Source: Saprospiraceae bacterium (lineage in GTDB: Bacteria > Bacteroidota > Bacteroidia > Chitinophagales > Saprospiraceae). Taken from it: DNA of 64,000 nt. This document shows, piece after piece, positions 36,347 to 44,497 of this stretch (positions are counted from its first letter, which is position 1; each line of letters begins with the position of its first letter). The position numbers and the translations under genes were made by a program. The stretch covers positions 62,001 to 126,000 of the forward strand of contig JAHDCU010000006.1 of the NCBI GenBank assembly GCA_020629715.1, read 5' to 3'. The notes beneath the pieces were generated by a model, which was given only the letters and a program-made list of their open reading frames with translations, did no database searches and was not told where the DNA came from.

Positions 36347-36397
36347 AACGTGTCCAAAAAATCGCAAATCGTGGACACGTTCTGTGCTACGTGTCCT
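36347..36397. repeat. Inverted repeat with a third half-site upstream of abiH
   Basis: AACGTGTCCA (36347-36356) and TGGACACGTT (36372-36381) form a perfect 10-bp inverted repeat with 15 bases between. A third partial copy, ACGTGTCCT, follows at 36389-36397. The arrangement resembles a repressor operator or the end of a lost mobile element. Confidence 0.55.
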
Positions 36398-36425
36398 AAA
36401 AATAAGAATCTTACCTATGTAGGTT

Positions 36426-36445
36426 CGAGTTCGCGATATTTCGAT
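36426..36445 (+). repeat. Interspersed repeat family 2 (CGATTTCGCGAT-like), copy 1
   Basis: CGAGTTCGCGATATTTCGAT matches the copy at 53285-53304 at 16 of 20 positions. It lies in a gene-free gap, as do the other copies. Confidence 0.45.
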
Positions 36446-36540
36446 TTCATAAAAGGTGGTATAAGCCATACCTTGAATCCCCGACACCCTGGCTCCCTAA
36501 TACCCCAAACTCCATAAACTAATCAACTCTATAAACCTAT

Positions 36541-38640
36541 TCAACCAATCAACTCAATAAACTCCGTTTCGGTCATAATCTCTACCGTCCCAATCGCTTG
36601 AGCCTTTTTTAGCTTCGATCCTGCTTTAGCACCAACAACTAAGATGTTTAGATTACTAGATACGGCACTTATATTTTTAGCACCTGCATTGACGGCTAGG
36701 GCTTGCGCTTCTTTGCGGCTCATCTGCTCTAGAGTACCTGTGAATAGGATGGTTTTACCTACAAGAGGAGCATCATCCGCTACTTGTACAGGTTGATCTG
36801 CTTCGGTTTGCTTTAAGTTGACACCGTAGGACTCTAATTTTTGCAGTTGCTCGATATTGTAAGGTTCTGAAAAGTATGCAACAACATTTTCGGCAACTAC
36901 GGGTCCAATATCTTTGATATCTGTCAGTTGCTCAAGAGACCATTTTTGTAGATCTTGGACATGATCGATGTGCTCAGCAATGATCTTGGATGCTTTTTTA
37001 CCAAGGTGATGAATGCTGAGACTATGGAGCAGTCGGTATATAGGATTTTGCTTAGAATGCTTGATAGCATCTTCGATTTTTTGAGCAGATTTAGTTCCAA
37101 AACCGTCTAGCCCAGCAATCGCCCCGTAGTCCAAGTTATAGATGTCACTTATGTCCTTTATCCAACCTAATTCATAAAATCGCTCTACGTATGACTTTCC
37201 AAATCCATCGATATTCATGGCATCTTTAGAGACATGGAAGATGAGTTTTTGCAGGATCTGAGCGGTACAGGTAGCATTTACACATCTCCAAGCGGCTTCG
37301 CCTTCTTGTTTGATCAGGGTACTGCCGCAACTTGGACATGATGATGGAAATACGACTTTTTGCTCAGTGCCAGATCTTAACTCTGGGAAGCTTTTGACGA
37401 TGTATGGTATGACATCGCCCGCTCGCTCAACGAGCACGGTATCACCTATTCTTAAGTCTTTTCCCAAGATAAATTCTTCATTATGAAGCGATACAGAAGA
37501 TACCGTTACACCGGCCAGTTGTACAGGCTTCAGTTTGGCAACAGGGGTGATCGAACCTATTTTACCGATTTGATATTCGATATCATCAAGTGTAGTTGTT
37601 GCTTGTTTTGCTTTGAATTTATAAGCAATTGCCCATCGCGGATGATGTGCTGTAGATCCACATTTGGCTTGTAAATCTAAGTCATCTACTTTGACTACCA
37701 TACCATCTATTTCGTACGGATAGGTATCACGTTGTTCTTGCCAATAGGCACAAAATTCGCTAGCCTCATGGATGTTATTACACTTTTTCTTTTCTGTTTT
37801 TGGGATTTTAAAACCTAAATCACCCAGCATATTGATGATCTCATAATGACCATCGAACTGACTAAACATATCATTGCCATCGGCATCCACGGCATATCCC
37901 ATTTGGAAAATAAATGCTTCTAAACCACGATTTCGAGTCTCAGAGGAGTCTTTAGTACGAAGACCACCCGTTGCTGCATTTCTAGGGTTGGCGAACAGTT
38001 GTAAACCCTGCTGTTCACGTTTGGCATTGATATTACTAAAGTTATTTTTCTCGATGATGGCCTCACCTCTGAGCTCTACCTTTTGGATGCCATATTTAGA
38101 AAAATTTGCTTTTAGTGGTATTGCAGATATGGCTCTAGCATTGGGAGTTATATCATCACCTTGAGCGCCATTTCCTCTTGTGGCAGCTCTTACGAGCATA
38201 TCATTTTCATAGATCAGAGCGATGCTTCCGCCATCATATTTGGGTTCTACGGTATAGTTGATATCGCCTTCTGTTAAGGTCAGTTTTCTGATTTGTCGAT
38301 CAAAATCTTCTAAGTCTTCTGCATTGTATGAGTTGGCTAGACTTAGCATCGGTATGAGATGATCTACTGTTTTGAAATCTGCTGTCAGGTCAGAGGATAC
38401 TCTTTGGGTAGGGCTATCAGGTGCTACTATGTTTGGGTTGACGGCTTCTAATGCTTCTAGCTGTTTGTAAAGTTGGTCGTATTCAAAGTCTGAGAGCAAA
38501 GGCTGAGACTCTACATAATATTTCCACTCATGAAAGATCAAGGCATTTTTAAGACTTTCATAATCTAGTGCTGTAGCTTTTGATGTTATGAAGTTTTTAG
38601 AAAGTTCAAAAAACTGCTGCTGTTGTGTTTTAGTATACAT
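36541..38640 (-). CDS. ligA: NAD-dependent DNA ligase
   Basis: 699 residues, full length for the family. Adenylation domain with Lys134 in VEPKYDGGS as the AMP-accepting lysine, followed by TRGNGAQGDDITPNA, NPRNAATGGLR and the downstream KVDDLDLQ region. OB-fold motif IGSITPVAKLKPV, a four-Cys zinc finger (CPSCGSTLIKQ ... WRCVNATC), helix-hairpin-helix repeats and a C-terminal BRCT domain from about residue 620 (GKTILFTGTLEQMSRKEAQA). It seals nicks in DNA during replication and repair. Monocistronic, with a terminator of the upstream gene just before it. Confidence 0.97.
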   Translation of the reverse strand: MYTKTQQQQFFELSKNFITSKATALDYESLKNALIFHEWKYYVESQPLLSDFEYDQLYKQLEALEAVNPNIVAPDSPTQRVSSDLTADFKTVDHLIPMLSLANSYNAEDLEDFDRQIRKLTLTEGDINYTVEPKYDGGSIALIYENDMLVRAATRGNGAQGDDITPNARAISAIPLKANFSKYGIQKVELRGEAIIEKNNFSNINAKREQQGLQLFANPRNAATGGLRTKDSSETRNRGLEAFIFQMGYAVDADGNDMFSQFDGHYEIINMLGDLGFKIPKTEKKKCNNIHEASEFCAYWQEQRDTYPYEIDGMVVKVDDLDLQAKCGSTAHHPRWAIAYKFKAKQATTTLDDIEYQIGKIGSITPVAKLKPVQLAGVTVSSVSLHNEEFILGKDLRIGDTVLVERAGDVIPYIVKSFPELRSGTEQKVVFPSSCPSCGSTLIKQEGEAAWRCVNATCTAQILQKLIFHVSKDAMNIDGFGKSYVERFYELGWIKDISDIYNLDYGAIAGLDGFGTKSAQKIEDAIKHSKQNPIYRLLHSLSIHHLGKKASKIIAEHIDHVQDLQKWSLEQLTDIKDIGPVVAENVVAYFSEPYNIEQLQKLESYGVNLKQTEADQPVQVADDAPLVGKTILFTGTLEQMSRKEAQALAVNAGAKNISAVSSNLNILVVGAKAGSKLKKAQAIGTVEIMTETEFIELIG

Positions 38641-38667
38641 GAGTAAGCACCGTTTATAAATACATGA

Positions 38668-38703
38668 AAAAGGCTAATCCAAAATTAATCGAATTAGCCT
38701 TTT
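38668..38703 (-). terminator. Rho-independent terminator of the T9SS cargo gene
   Basis: An 11-bp perfect stem (38668-38678 with 38693-38703, AAAAGGCTAAT) with a 14-base loop, followed on the minus strand by a T run. It lies 23 bases past the stop of the minus-strand gene ending at 38726. Confidence 0.75.
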
Positions 38704-38725
38704 GTACCTGATAAAAGTATAATTA

Positions 38726-39538
38726 TTACTCTTTTATAATTCGCAGAGTTTGCTGTTCATTATTGCTATTTCTAAACTGAACAAGATAAATACCTGTCGT
38801 TTGATCCGACATATCTATACTTGAGGATCCTGATATAGATCCTGTTGCAACTTTAGCACCGCTCAACGGGTAGATGTCGTATTGAAGGATGTCGTTACCG
38901 GCATAATCTACGCGAAGAACATTTTGTACAGGATTTGGATAGATACTTGATACAATTTCAGTATTGATCGTTGAGCTAGTCATCTTTTCGCTAATCGTTA
39001 CTGATCCAGTACCTACACCATCTCCTGCGGGAGATCCATTGTCGTTAAGTGCATTACCTACCGCGTATACGTTGACATTTCCTGTGCCTGGGGCAGGGGC
39101 AGTCCATTTCATTGTGACGACGTTTGAGCCTAAAGAACCTGCTTGTTCTGGGTATTGTATTCCTGATACATCGGAGATCTGTACACCGCTGCTAGGGTTA
39201 GAAAATCCATTTACCCCATTGTTATTATCGTCAAGACTTACCATTTGGAAACCATAGCCATTAGGATTACCGCTAGCCACGATTCTCATAGTTAAGTCGT
39301 ATTCGAGTCCAGGTTCGTATTCGTTGATAAGTGCTCCATTTGCATCTCTGAGCTCTATATCGAGATCTACATCGAACGCTCCTGCAGAGTGGCATCCTGC
39401 ATTGGCACAGGTACCATTTGATATGGGAGAACCCGTATTATCTTGACCAAATTGTGATGCACGACCACCACTATTGCTGAGCAATCCGAAGATGGCGACG
39501 ATAAATAATCCTGAGAGGAGAGGGTAAAGTTTTTTCAT
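38726..39538 (-). CDS. Secreted protein with choice-of-anchor V-like domain and T9SS sorting signal
   Basis: 270 residues. Signal peptide (LYPLLSGLFIVAIFGLLSN). The mature N-terminus has NGTCANAGCHSAG, a Cys-x4-Cys-His pair at the place where choice-of-anchor V proteins carry their Cys/His motif; it is not a standard CxxCH heme site. A beta-rich domain follows (YDLTMRIVASGNPNGYGFQM, VTMKWTAPAPGTGNVNVYAV). The C-terminal 75 residues are a type A T9SS signal (SSIYPNPVQNVLRVDY, then GIYLVQF). It is thus exported through T9SS and attached or released at the surface. Function unknown. Confidence 0.85.
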   Translation of the reverse strand: MKKLYPLLSGLFIVAIFGLLSNSGGRASQFGQDNTGSPISNGTCANAGCHSAGAFDVDLDIELRDANGALINEYEPGLEYDLTMRIVASGNPNGYGFQMVSLDDNNNGVNGFSNPSSGVQISDVSGIQYPEQAGSLGSNVVTMKWTAPAPGTGNVNVYAVGNALNDNGSPAGDGVGTGSVTISEKMTSSTINTEIVSSIYPNPVQNVLRVDYAGNDILQYDIYPLSGAKVATGSISGSSSIDMSDQTTGIYLVQFRNSNNEQQTLRIIKE

Positions 39539-39610
39539 TTAGTATTATTTTGAGTTATCCCTAAAGTTATGAAATAATAAAGATCGCAGGTGTCAGGGTA
39601 TTGACTTATA

Positions 39611-40156
39611 TCAAGAGATCCCATTTTCAGGTATTTTACCTTTTACACCTCGGAAGTAAGAATAAATTTTGTCAAAATCTGCTTCCATATTATCTGTCAT
39701 CATGATCGGCTCGTGTATTTTGATTTCCTTATTTCCAAAATCAAATTGCATCATGATGAGCGGTACATTTGCCAGTCGGCAGATGTGATAAAAGCCTTTC
39801 CTGAATGTATTGACTTTACTCCTAGTGCCTTCTGGAGCAATCACAAAAGTTAACTTCTCCTCTCTCTTAAAAAGTCCGACGATGGTATCAACAAAATTTG
39901 CCCTTGAATTACGGTCTACGGGAATACCTCCAAAATATCTAAAAAACCATCCAAAAGGAGGTCGGAATAAGGTATGCTTACCTAAGTAGTTTACTTGAAT
40001 CCCATAACCGATCTTATACACTAGACCTAGGACATAATCCCAGTTAGAGGTATGTGGAGCGACGATAATCATCATTTTATTGATATGATGAGGATAAGGA
40101 TCCTTGATTTTCCACCCTAATATACGTAGTGCTCCTCGGCACATTGCTCTCACCAT
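39611..40156 (-). CDS. PlsC-like 1-acyl-glycerol-phosphate acyltransferase family protein
   Basis: 181 residues. The acyltransferase HX4D motif is APHTSNWDYVLG, and the second block is FVIAPEGTRSKVNTFRKGFY, as in PlsC-type enzymes. GGIPVDRNSRANFV provides the intervening conserved Arg. The protein is shorter than typical PlsC and lacks an obvious N-terminal membrane helix, as in the small branch of the family common in Bacteroidota. It probably acylates a lysophospholipid or glycerol phosphate derivative. Divergent from the sigma factor gene. Confidence 0.87.
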   Translation of the reverse strand: MVRAMCRGALRILGWKIKDPYPHHINKMMIIVAPHTSNWDYVLGLVYKIGYGIQVNYLGKHTLFRPPFGWFFRYFGGIPVDRNSRANFVDTIVGLFKREEKLTFVIAPEGTRSKVNTFRKGFYHICRLANVPLIMMQFDFGNKEIKIHEPIMMTDNMEADFDKIYSYFRGVKGKIPENGIS

Positions 40157-40246
40157 ATCTTGTAAGATTTAGAGGATATTTTGAATCTCTATTGACGATT
40201 CTTGACTGATTAAAGGTAATATAAAATATATTGATTAAACCTTCGA

Positions 40247-40254
40247 TAATTTTG
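40247..40254 (+). promoter_or_regulatory. Candidate -7 element for the sigma factor operon
   Basis: TAATTTTG fits TAnnTTTG and lies 33 bases before the TTG start of the sigma gene. No correctly spaced TTG was found at -33, so an alternative sigma might read this promoter. Confidence 0.45.
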
Positions 40255-40286
40255 CAAGTCATAGAAGCATACAAACAATAAATACA

Positions 40287-40838
40287 TTGATCAACGACCA
40301 GATCATATTATCTAAAATCAGTAATCCTACCACCAAAGAGGAGGGTTTTCGATTACTACTCAAGGCATATCAAGAGCGCTTGTACTGGCACGTACGAAGA
40401 ATGGTAGAATATCATGACGATGCACATGACGTCTTACAGAATACGATGATCAAAGTATATAAAAGTATAGAGCGATTTGAAGGAAAGTCAAAGTTGTATA
40501 CGTGGTTGTATAGAATTGCAACAAATGAGAGCCTTACCTTTTTGTCAAAACGTAGTAAAAAAAGTACGTCTTCGTTAGATGATGAACTCGAACATGTAGG
40601 CCGCACTTTGCAAGCCGATAGCTATTTTGATGGAAATGAGGCGCAGCTAAGATTGACTCAAGCCATCTATACGTTGCCAGAAAAACAAAAGGCAGTGTTC
40701 AATATGAGATACTTTGATGGTTTATCATACCGAGATATGTCCAATATACTAGGTGTCACAGAAGGTGGAATAAAGGCGTCATATCATCATGCGGTCAAGA
40801 AAATTGAAGCTTTCATAAAAAAAGGAAATTATGAATAA
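40287..40838 (+). CDS. ECF-type RNA polymerase sigma factor
   Basis: 183 residues from a TTG start at 40287. Sigma region 2 is visible (LYWHVRRMVEYHDDAHDVLQ, QNTMIKVYKSIERFEGKSK, KLYTWLYRIATNESLTFL) and region 4 is a helix-turn-helix (LPEKQKAVFNMRYFDGLSYR then DMSNILGVTEGGIKASYHHA). It has no other domains, as in ECF factors. The next gene overlaps by 8 bases and encodes a single-pass membrane protein that could be its anti-sigma factor. Target genes are not evident; the Spy-like gene downstream may be one. Confidence 0.94.
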   Translation: MINDQIILSKISNPTTKEEGFRLLLKAYQERLYWHVRRMVEYHDDAHDVLQNTMIKVYKSIERFEGKSKLYTWLYRIATNESLTFLSKRSKKSTSSLDDELEHVGRTLQADSYFDGNEAQLRLTQAIYTLPEKQKAVFNMRYFDGLSYRDMSNILGVTEGGIKASYHHAVKKIEAFIKKGNYE

Positions 40839-41373
40839 TGTAAAACAAGAACTAGAACATATAAGCACAGAGCTCTCAAGGCATATCGAAATATGTAGTG
40901 GAGGCTACAAGGTACCTGATACTTACTTTGAGAGTTTAGAGCAGGACTTTACTTCTAAAATCCACTCGAATCCATACGAGACACCTGAAGGGTACTTTGA
41001 TACACTAGAAGACACTTTGATGTCAGGTATTGAAAAAGCTGAAGGGGCAAAAGTGATCAGTATTCGCAGTAAAGTACAGAGAGCTATTCCTTGGCTGGTA
41101 GCGGCATCTGTTATACTTGTAGCTGGTGTATGGTCTATTAATTATAATATTAATGGTGTATCAGCGGATGAATCTATGCTTACTAGTTTATCCGTAGAAG
41201 ACTTAGAGGAATATATGGAATATAATATCGATGAGATATCATTAGCAGATCTTGCAGTAGAAGATATTTCATTCGATGAGGAGCTATATTGGATTTCTGA
41301 AGATATAGATGATCTCGAAGAAGAACTGTTACAGACTGATTTGACAGAAGAAGAGTTACTAGAATTTTTATAA
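40831..41373 (+). CDS. Single-pass membrane protein, probable anti-sigma factor
   Basis: 180 residues. The N-terminal 67 residues are cytoplasmic by prediction and contain two copies of a motif: YKVPDTYFESLEQDFTSKI and YETPEGYFDTLEDTLMSGI. A single transmembrane helix lies at about 88-107 (AIPWLVAASVILVAGVW). The remaining tail is strongly acidic (SEDIDDLEEELLQTDLTEEE). Bacteroidota regulators beside ECF genes often carry the PxxYFxxL motif. No zinc-binding HxxxCxxC signature is seen. Overlap with the sigma gene argues for joint control. Confidence 0.72.
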   Translation: MNNVKQELEHISTELSRHIEICSGGYKVPDTYFESLEQDFTSKIHSNPYETPEGYFDTLEDTLMSGIEKAEGAKVISIRSKVQRAIPWLVAASVILVAGVWSINYNINGVSADESMLTSLSVEDLEEYMEYNIDEISLADLAVEDISFDEELYWISEDIDDLEEELLQTDLTEEELLEFL

Positions 41374-41392
41374 GAATAACATATTTAATAAA

Positions 41393-41857
41393 ATGATTTC
41401 AAACACAAAAGTATTAACAATCTCTCTACTGATTATACTTACATGCCTTGGAAGCCTAACGGCTCAACGAGGAGAACGCGGTCAACGTGGCGAAAGACTA
41501 GAAGCACAGCGCATTGCTTTTATCACCAGTGAACTTGATCTTACTAGTACTGAATCTGAAAGATTTTGGACGATTTACAATGAATACCGTAATCTTGAAA
41601 AAGAACAAAGAATAGATGTAGATCGAAAAGCTATGAGAGGAGAAGTTTCTGACTCTGAAGCGGATGAATTATTGAAAAAAATGATTTTAAAGGAAGAAAC
41701 TGCACTTGCCAACAAGAAAAGGCTAATCAATGATTTACAGCCAGTGATAGGTAAAGGGAAAATAGTGAAGCTATTCTCCGCCGAACGAAGATTCAAAAGG
41801 AAAGTACTGAATGAATTTTCTAAGCGAAAAGGAAGGGATAGAAGTAACCAAAACTAG
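41393..41857 (+). CDS. Spy/CpxP-like exported protein
   Basis: 154 residues with a signal peptide (VLTISLLIILTCLGSLTAQ). The mature part is helical, basic and charged, with RGERGQRGERLEAQRIAF followed by FITSELDLTSTESERFW and a later helix (ADELLKKMILKEETALANKK). This is the pattern of the small periplasmic proteins related to Spy/CpxP that often follow sigma/anti-sigma pairs in the phylum. A role in envelope stress is inferred. It ends at a strong terminator, closing the three-gene unit. Confidence 0.75.
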   Translation: MISNTKVLTISLLIILTCLGSLTAQRGERGQRGERLEAQRIAFITSELDLTSTESERFWTIYNEYRNLEKEQRIDVDRKAMRGEVSDSEADELLKKMILKEETALANKKRLINDLQPVIGKGKIVKLFSAERRFKRKVLNEFSKRKGRDRSNQN

Positions 41858-41876
41858 TAGAATTAAAGATTATTTG

Positions 41877-41919
41877 AAAAAAAGGCTCATATCGCTAGCA
41901 GCGATATGAGCCTTTTTTT
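41877..41919 (+). terminator. Strong terminator after the sigma cassette
   Basis: A 20-bp perfect stem including the A/T flanks (41877-41896 with 41900-41919) with a 3-base loop and eight T residues at the end. The long A run gives it a terminator form on both strands, but only plus-strand genes lie upstream. Confidence 0.92.
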
Positions 41920-42176
41920 TGGTAATTATTATATTAAATAAAAACACCTGTAACATGATGCTCATATATTAGCTCATGTAAATTAGGATATTATGGTTTA
42001 TACAATATTGCTTGATAATTGTTAAAAAGTTGATTGTCAACAAGTTATGGTGTTTTGTTTAACGTATTAATGATGCCTGTTATGTGTGGAAAACTAATGT
42101 CTTAGGTGAGGAATTTCTGAAGCTTTTTTCTCTATATTTGATGCCATTGTGTTAATCCTTTGGACAGTAAATTTTT
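41920..42176 (+). promoter_or_regulatory. Upstream region of the TPR gene with a -7 element
   Basis: About 250 AT-rich bases. TATATTTG at 42133-42140 fits TAnnTTTG, 37 bases before the TPR start, without a clear -33 TTG. A short palindrome GTTGATTGTCAAC lies near 42031-42043. No coding frame is seen. Confidence 0.45.
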
Positions 42177-43586
42177 ATGGAACACAGAATAAAGCTGAAT
42201 TCCCAACTGGCTGCGCTTGTATCTGACTTTGAAGAACGTACAGCCAAAGGCGATTATAAATACTTAAATGACAAGACTTTTCACCAACTTTTAGAGTTTT
42301 ATGAAAAGGATAGTCAAATTGATAAAGCCATAGCGGTAGCTGATCTTGCTATCAGACAATTTTCATATAGATCAAGTTTTATAATCATAAAAGCTAGACT
42401 CCTGCTGTATGTCGGTGATCTAGATGATGCTTTTGTTTTGCTAGACAAAGCAGAAAGTATTGCTCCCTTTGAAAACGAGATTAAGATACTCAGAGCTAAA
42501 GCGCTAACCTTGGCTAGAGAGTATACCTCTGCCATGAAACTACTTAGTGATTTGAAAGACTCTGCAATTGAAACTGATCTAGTAGATATCTTGGTCTGTG
42601 AATCTTACGTACATGAGCACCTTAAAGACCACGATGCTATGTATGAATGTTTGCTAGAAGCATTACATATCAATAGAGCACATGAAGAGGCAGGTATTCG
42701 TTTTTGGACTGCAGTGGAGTTGAGTAGAAGATATGAGTCGGCGAAAGAAATATACGCTGATATAATCAATGATGAGCCTTATAATTCTATGGCTTGGTAC
42801 CACCTAGGTCATGCATATGCGGCTACAGGATCATATGAAGATGCAATAGACGCTATAGAATATTCTTTTATCATCGCACCAGAATTTGAGTCTGGGTATA
42901 TGGATTGTGCAGAATTGTGCTTTCAACTGAAATATTACGATAGGGCACTTTATTTTTATAAAGAAGCTAATAAGCTATTTGGTCCAGAATCAGACATTCT
43001 GATTCACATTGCAGAATGTGAAGTGAAGTTAGGTCGAGTAGATGATGCTAAACTAAACTTATTCGAAGCGCTTAAGATAGATCCTTACAATGATGAATTG
43101 TTTTATCATCTAGCAGAGTGCTATGCACATCAGGGTTTTTGGTACAAAGCCATCAATGCTTATCACAAGTCTATCGATATAGAAGATAGATGCGAGGATT
43201 ACTATTTTGGACTTGCAAAGGCTTATTCTGCCATAGAGAACTCTGATAAAGCACTTTATTTTTATAGAAAAGCAGCTTTGACAGGTCTTGAGCAATCTTG
43301 CTACTGGGAGTCATATATCTCAGCATTGATCAAGTTGGGCCATTACGATAAAGCACTCAAAGTACTACAAGAGGCGGATCAATTTACTTTTGGTGCTGAC
43401 CTAATGTACTGCGAAAGTGCCATACATATTATCAAAAATGATAAGTCAAAAGGAATGAGAATTCTAGAAGAGGCTTTGATTGAAAATTTTGATATCCACA
43501 GACTATTATTTGAAATACAACCTGAATTGGAGCTTGATCCTGAGATCGGAGCAATGATTCAGTACTATAAGCAGGAACTTGCATGA
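42177..43586 (+). CDS. Tetratricopeptide repeat protein
   Basis: 469 residues made of about 11-12 TPR units, for example AMAWYHLGHAYAATGSYEDA-like (residues NSMAWYHLGHAYAATGSYED), DELFYHLAECYAHQGFWYKA and DYYFGLAKAYSAIENSDKAL. No signal peptide or membrane segment, so cytoplasmic. It is a protein-interaction scaffold and its partner is unknown. Preceded by a TATATTTG box and followed by a terminator that overlaps the end of the neighbouring gene. Confidence 0.88.
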   Translation: MEHRIKLNSQLAALVSDFEERTAKGDYKYLNDKTFHQLLEFYEKDSQIDKAIAVADLAIRQFSYRSSFIIIKARLLLYVGDLDDAFVLLDKAESIAPFENEIKILRAKALTLAREYTSAMKLLSDLKDSAIETDLVDILVCESYVHEHLKDHDAMYECLLEALHINRAHEEAGIRFWTAVELSRRYESAKEIYADIINDEPYNSMAWYHLGHAYAATGSYEDAIDAIEYSFIIAPEFESGYMDCAELCFQLKYYDRALYFYKEANKLFGPESDILIHIAECEVKLGRVDDAKLNLFEALKIDPYNDELFYHLAECYAHQGFWYKAINAYHKSIDIEDRCEDYYFGLAKAYSAIENSDKALYFYRKAALTGLEQSCYWESYISALIKLGHYDKALKVLQEADQFTFGADLMYCESAIHIIKNDKSKGMRILEEALIENFDIHRLLFEIQPELELDPEIGAMIQYYKQELA

Positions 43587-43627
43587 GTTCTTTGTGATTT
43601 AAAGAGACAATTTAACAACCAGAACTC

Positions 43628-43658
43628 GGAGCATAAGACACTGTTTTATGCTCCTTTT
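43628..43658 (+). terminator. Terminator of the TPR gene, inside the end of the thioesterase gene
   Basis: A 9-bp perfect stem (43628-43636 with 43646-43654, GGAGCATAA) with a 9-base loop and TTTT at 43655-43658. The downstream arm includes the stop codon of the convergent thioesterase gene. Confidence 0.72.
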
Positions 43659-44377
43659 CTTTTCCAGTATGTTTTGGCAAGCATAATGAGTCTTCCTTCC
43701 TGATTATTGATCCAGTGGAGTTGCTCTGTTTCTGATATAGACTTATTGGATATCAAAAGTTGGTCGCCATATATAGCCTCTGTTTTAAATTGAAGCTGGA
43801 TTTTAGTTAATAGATTCTCATCGAGATAAGATCTAGAGATTTGCGTAAGCAGCTTTCGACACAATGACTGATTATTGATGTGGTTATTCCAATCTAGATC
43901 ATAGTACGATACTTGATCTACATTTTGATAATCATGACTATCCAGTGGCTTGAGATTGTACTTTGCTCTACTCAAAATATCTTGATCCTGCGGTATATGC
44001 TTTTCAAATATCTCGATATCCGCCACTAGAGGTTTACGTGTATTGAGATCTATGAGCGTCCATGTGCTGGTTGCCTTTACAATTGCTATTCCACTATGAT
44101 ACATATGATAATCACGATACGCAAATATCTTTTCAAATCCTGACGGAAATGTTTGTACCTCGATGATATCACCTAAGCTTGCTGTCCCACAGATTTCAAT
44201 TTCTTTTTTGAGCAATACCCACGAGGTCTGTGCATCCTCCATATCCCAAAAAGACCCTCCTAATTTGATAATGTGTTGCATAGAAGTCTCTTGCAATAAT
44301 TGTATAATTGCTGGATAACTGATCGTACGATCATGGTGTATCTCTTGAGAGCGGATCTGGAATCGTTGTTTATACAT
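43646..44377 (-). CDS. Acyl-ACP thioesterase (FatA/FatB-like)
   Basis: 243 residues with a double hot-dog arrangement. The first half has IQLLQETSMQHIIKLGGSFW and TSWVLLKKEIEI; the second has DLDWNNHINNQSLCRKLL, where Asn-His is the pair used by plant-type acyl-ACP thioesterases. It hydrolyses acyl-ACP to release fatty acids in the cytoplasm. It is convergent with the TPR gene. Confidence 0.88.
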   Translation of the reverse strand: MYKQRFQIRSQEIHHDRTISYPAIIQLLQETSMQHIIKLGGSFWDMEDAQTSWVLLKKEIEICGTASLGDIIEVQTFPSGFEKIFAYRDYHMYHSGIAIVKATSTWTLIDLNTRKPLVADIEIFEKHIPQDQDILSRAKYNLKPLDSHDYQNVDQVSYYDLDWNNHINNQSLCRKLLTQISRSYLDENLLTKIQLQFKTEAIYGDQLLISNKSISETEQLHWINNQEGRLIMLAKTYWKRKGA

Positions 44378-44497
44378 AATATATTTCTACAAAGAAGCAA
44401 CAAATATTAATTGTGTGGGTACAAAAACTTTATCTATTGCATGGACCTTATAGAGTGGCATTGTTTATGTTATCTACATGTTAATTAAAATCATAAT

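Larger units (their letters stand above)
36231..36540. other. Gene-free stretch with a palindromic site and repeats
   Basis: 310 bases between the divergent ends of abiH and ligA (abiH start side, ligA stop side). It contains the palindromic CGTGTCCA site (36347-36381), a family 2 repeat (36426-36445) and a degenerate direct repeat running into the ligA stop (CTAATCAACTCTATAAAC near 36515 and CCAATCAACTCAATAAAC near 36545). No frame is convincing. A TATCTTTA box on the minus strand near 36250 is a weak -7 candidate for abiH. Confidence 0.5.

Noticed and set aside
36347-36397. Inverted repeat as a rho-independent terminator
   Set aside because: The 15-base loop and lack of a T run after either arm fit an operator or element end better than a terminator.
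36547-36562. Tandem-looking ATAAAC/CAACTC words as a CRISPR-like array
   Set aside because: Only two or three imperfect short units, partly inside the ligA coding end; no regular spacer length.
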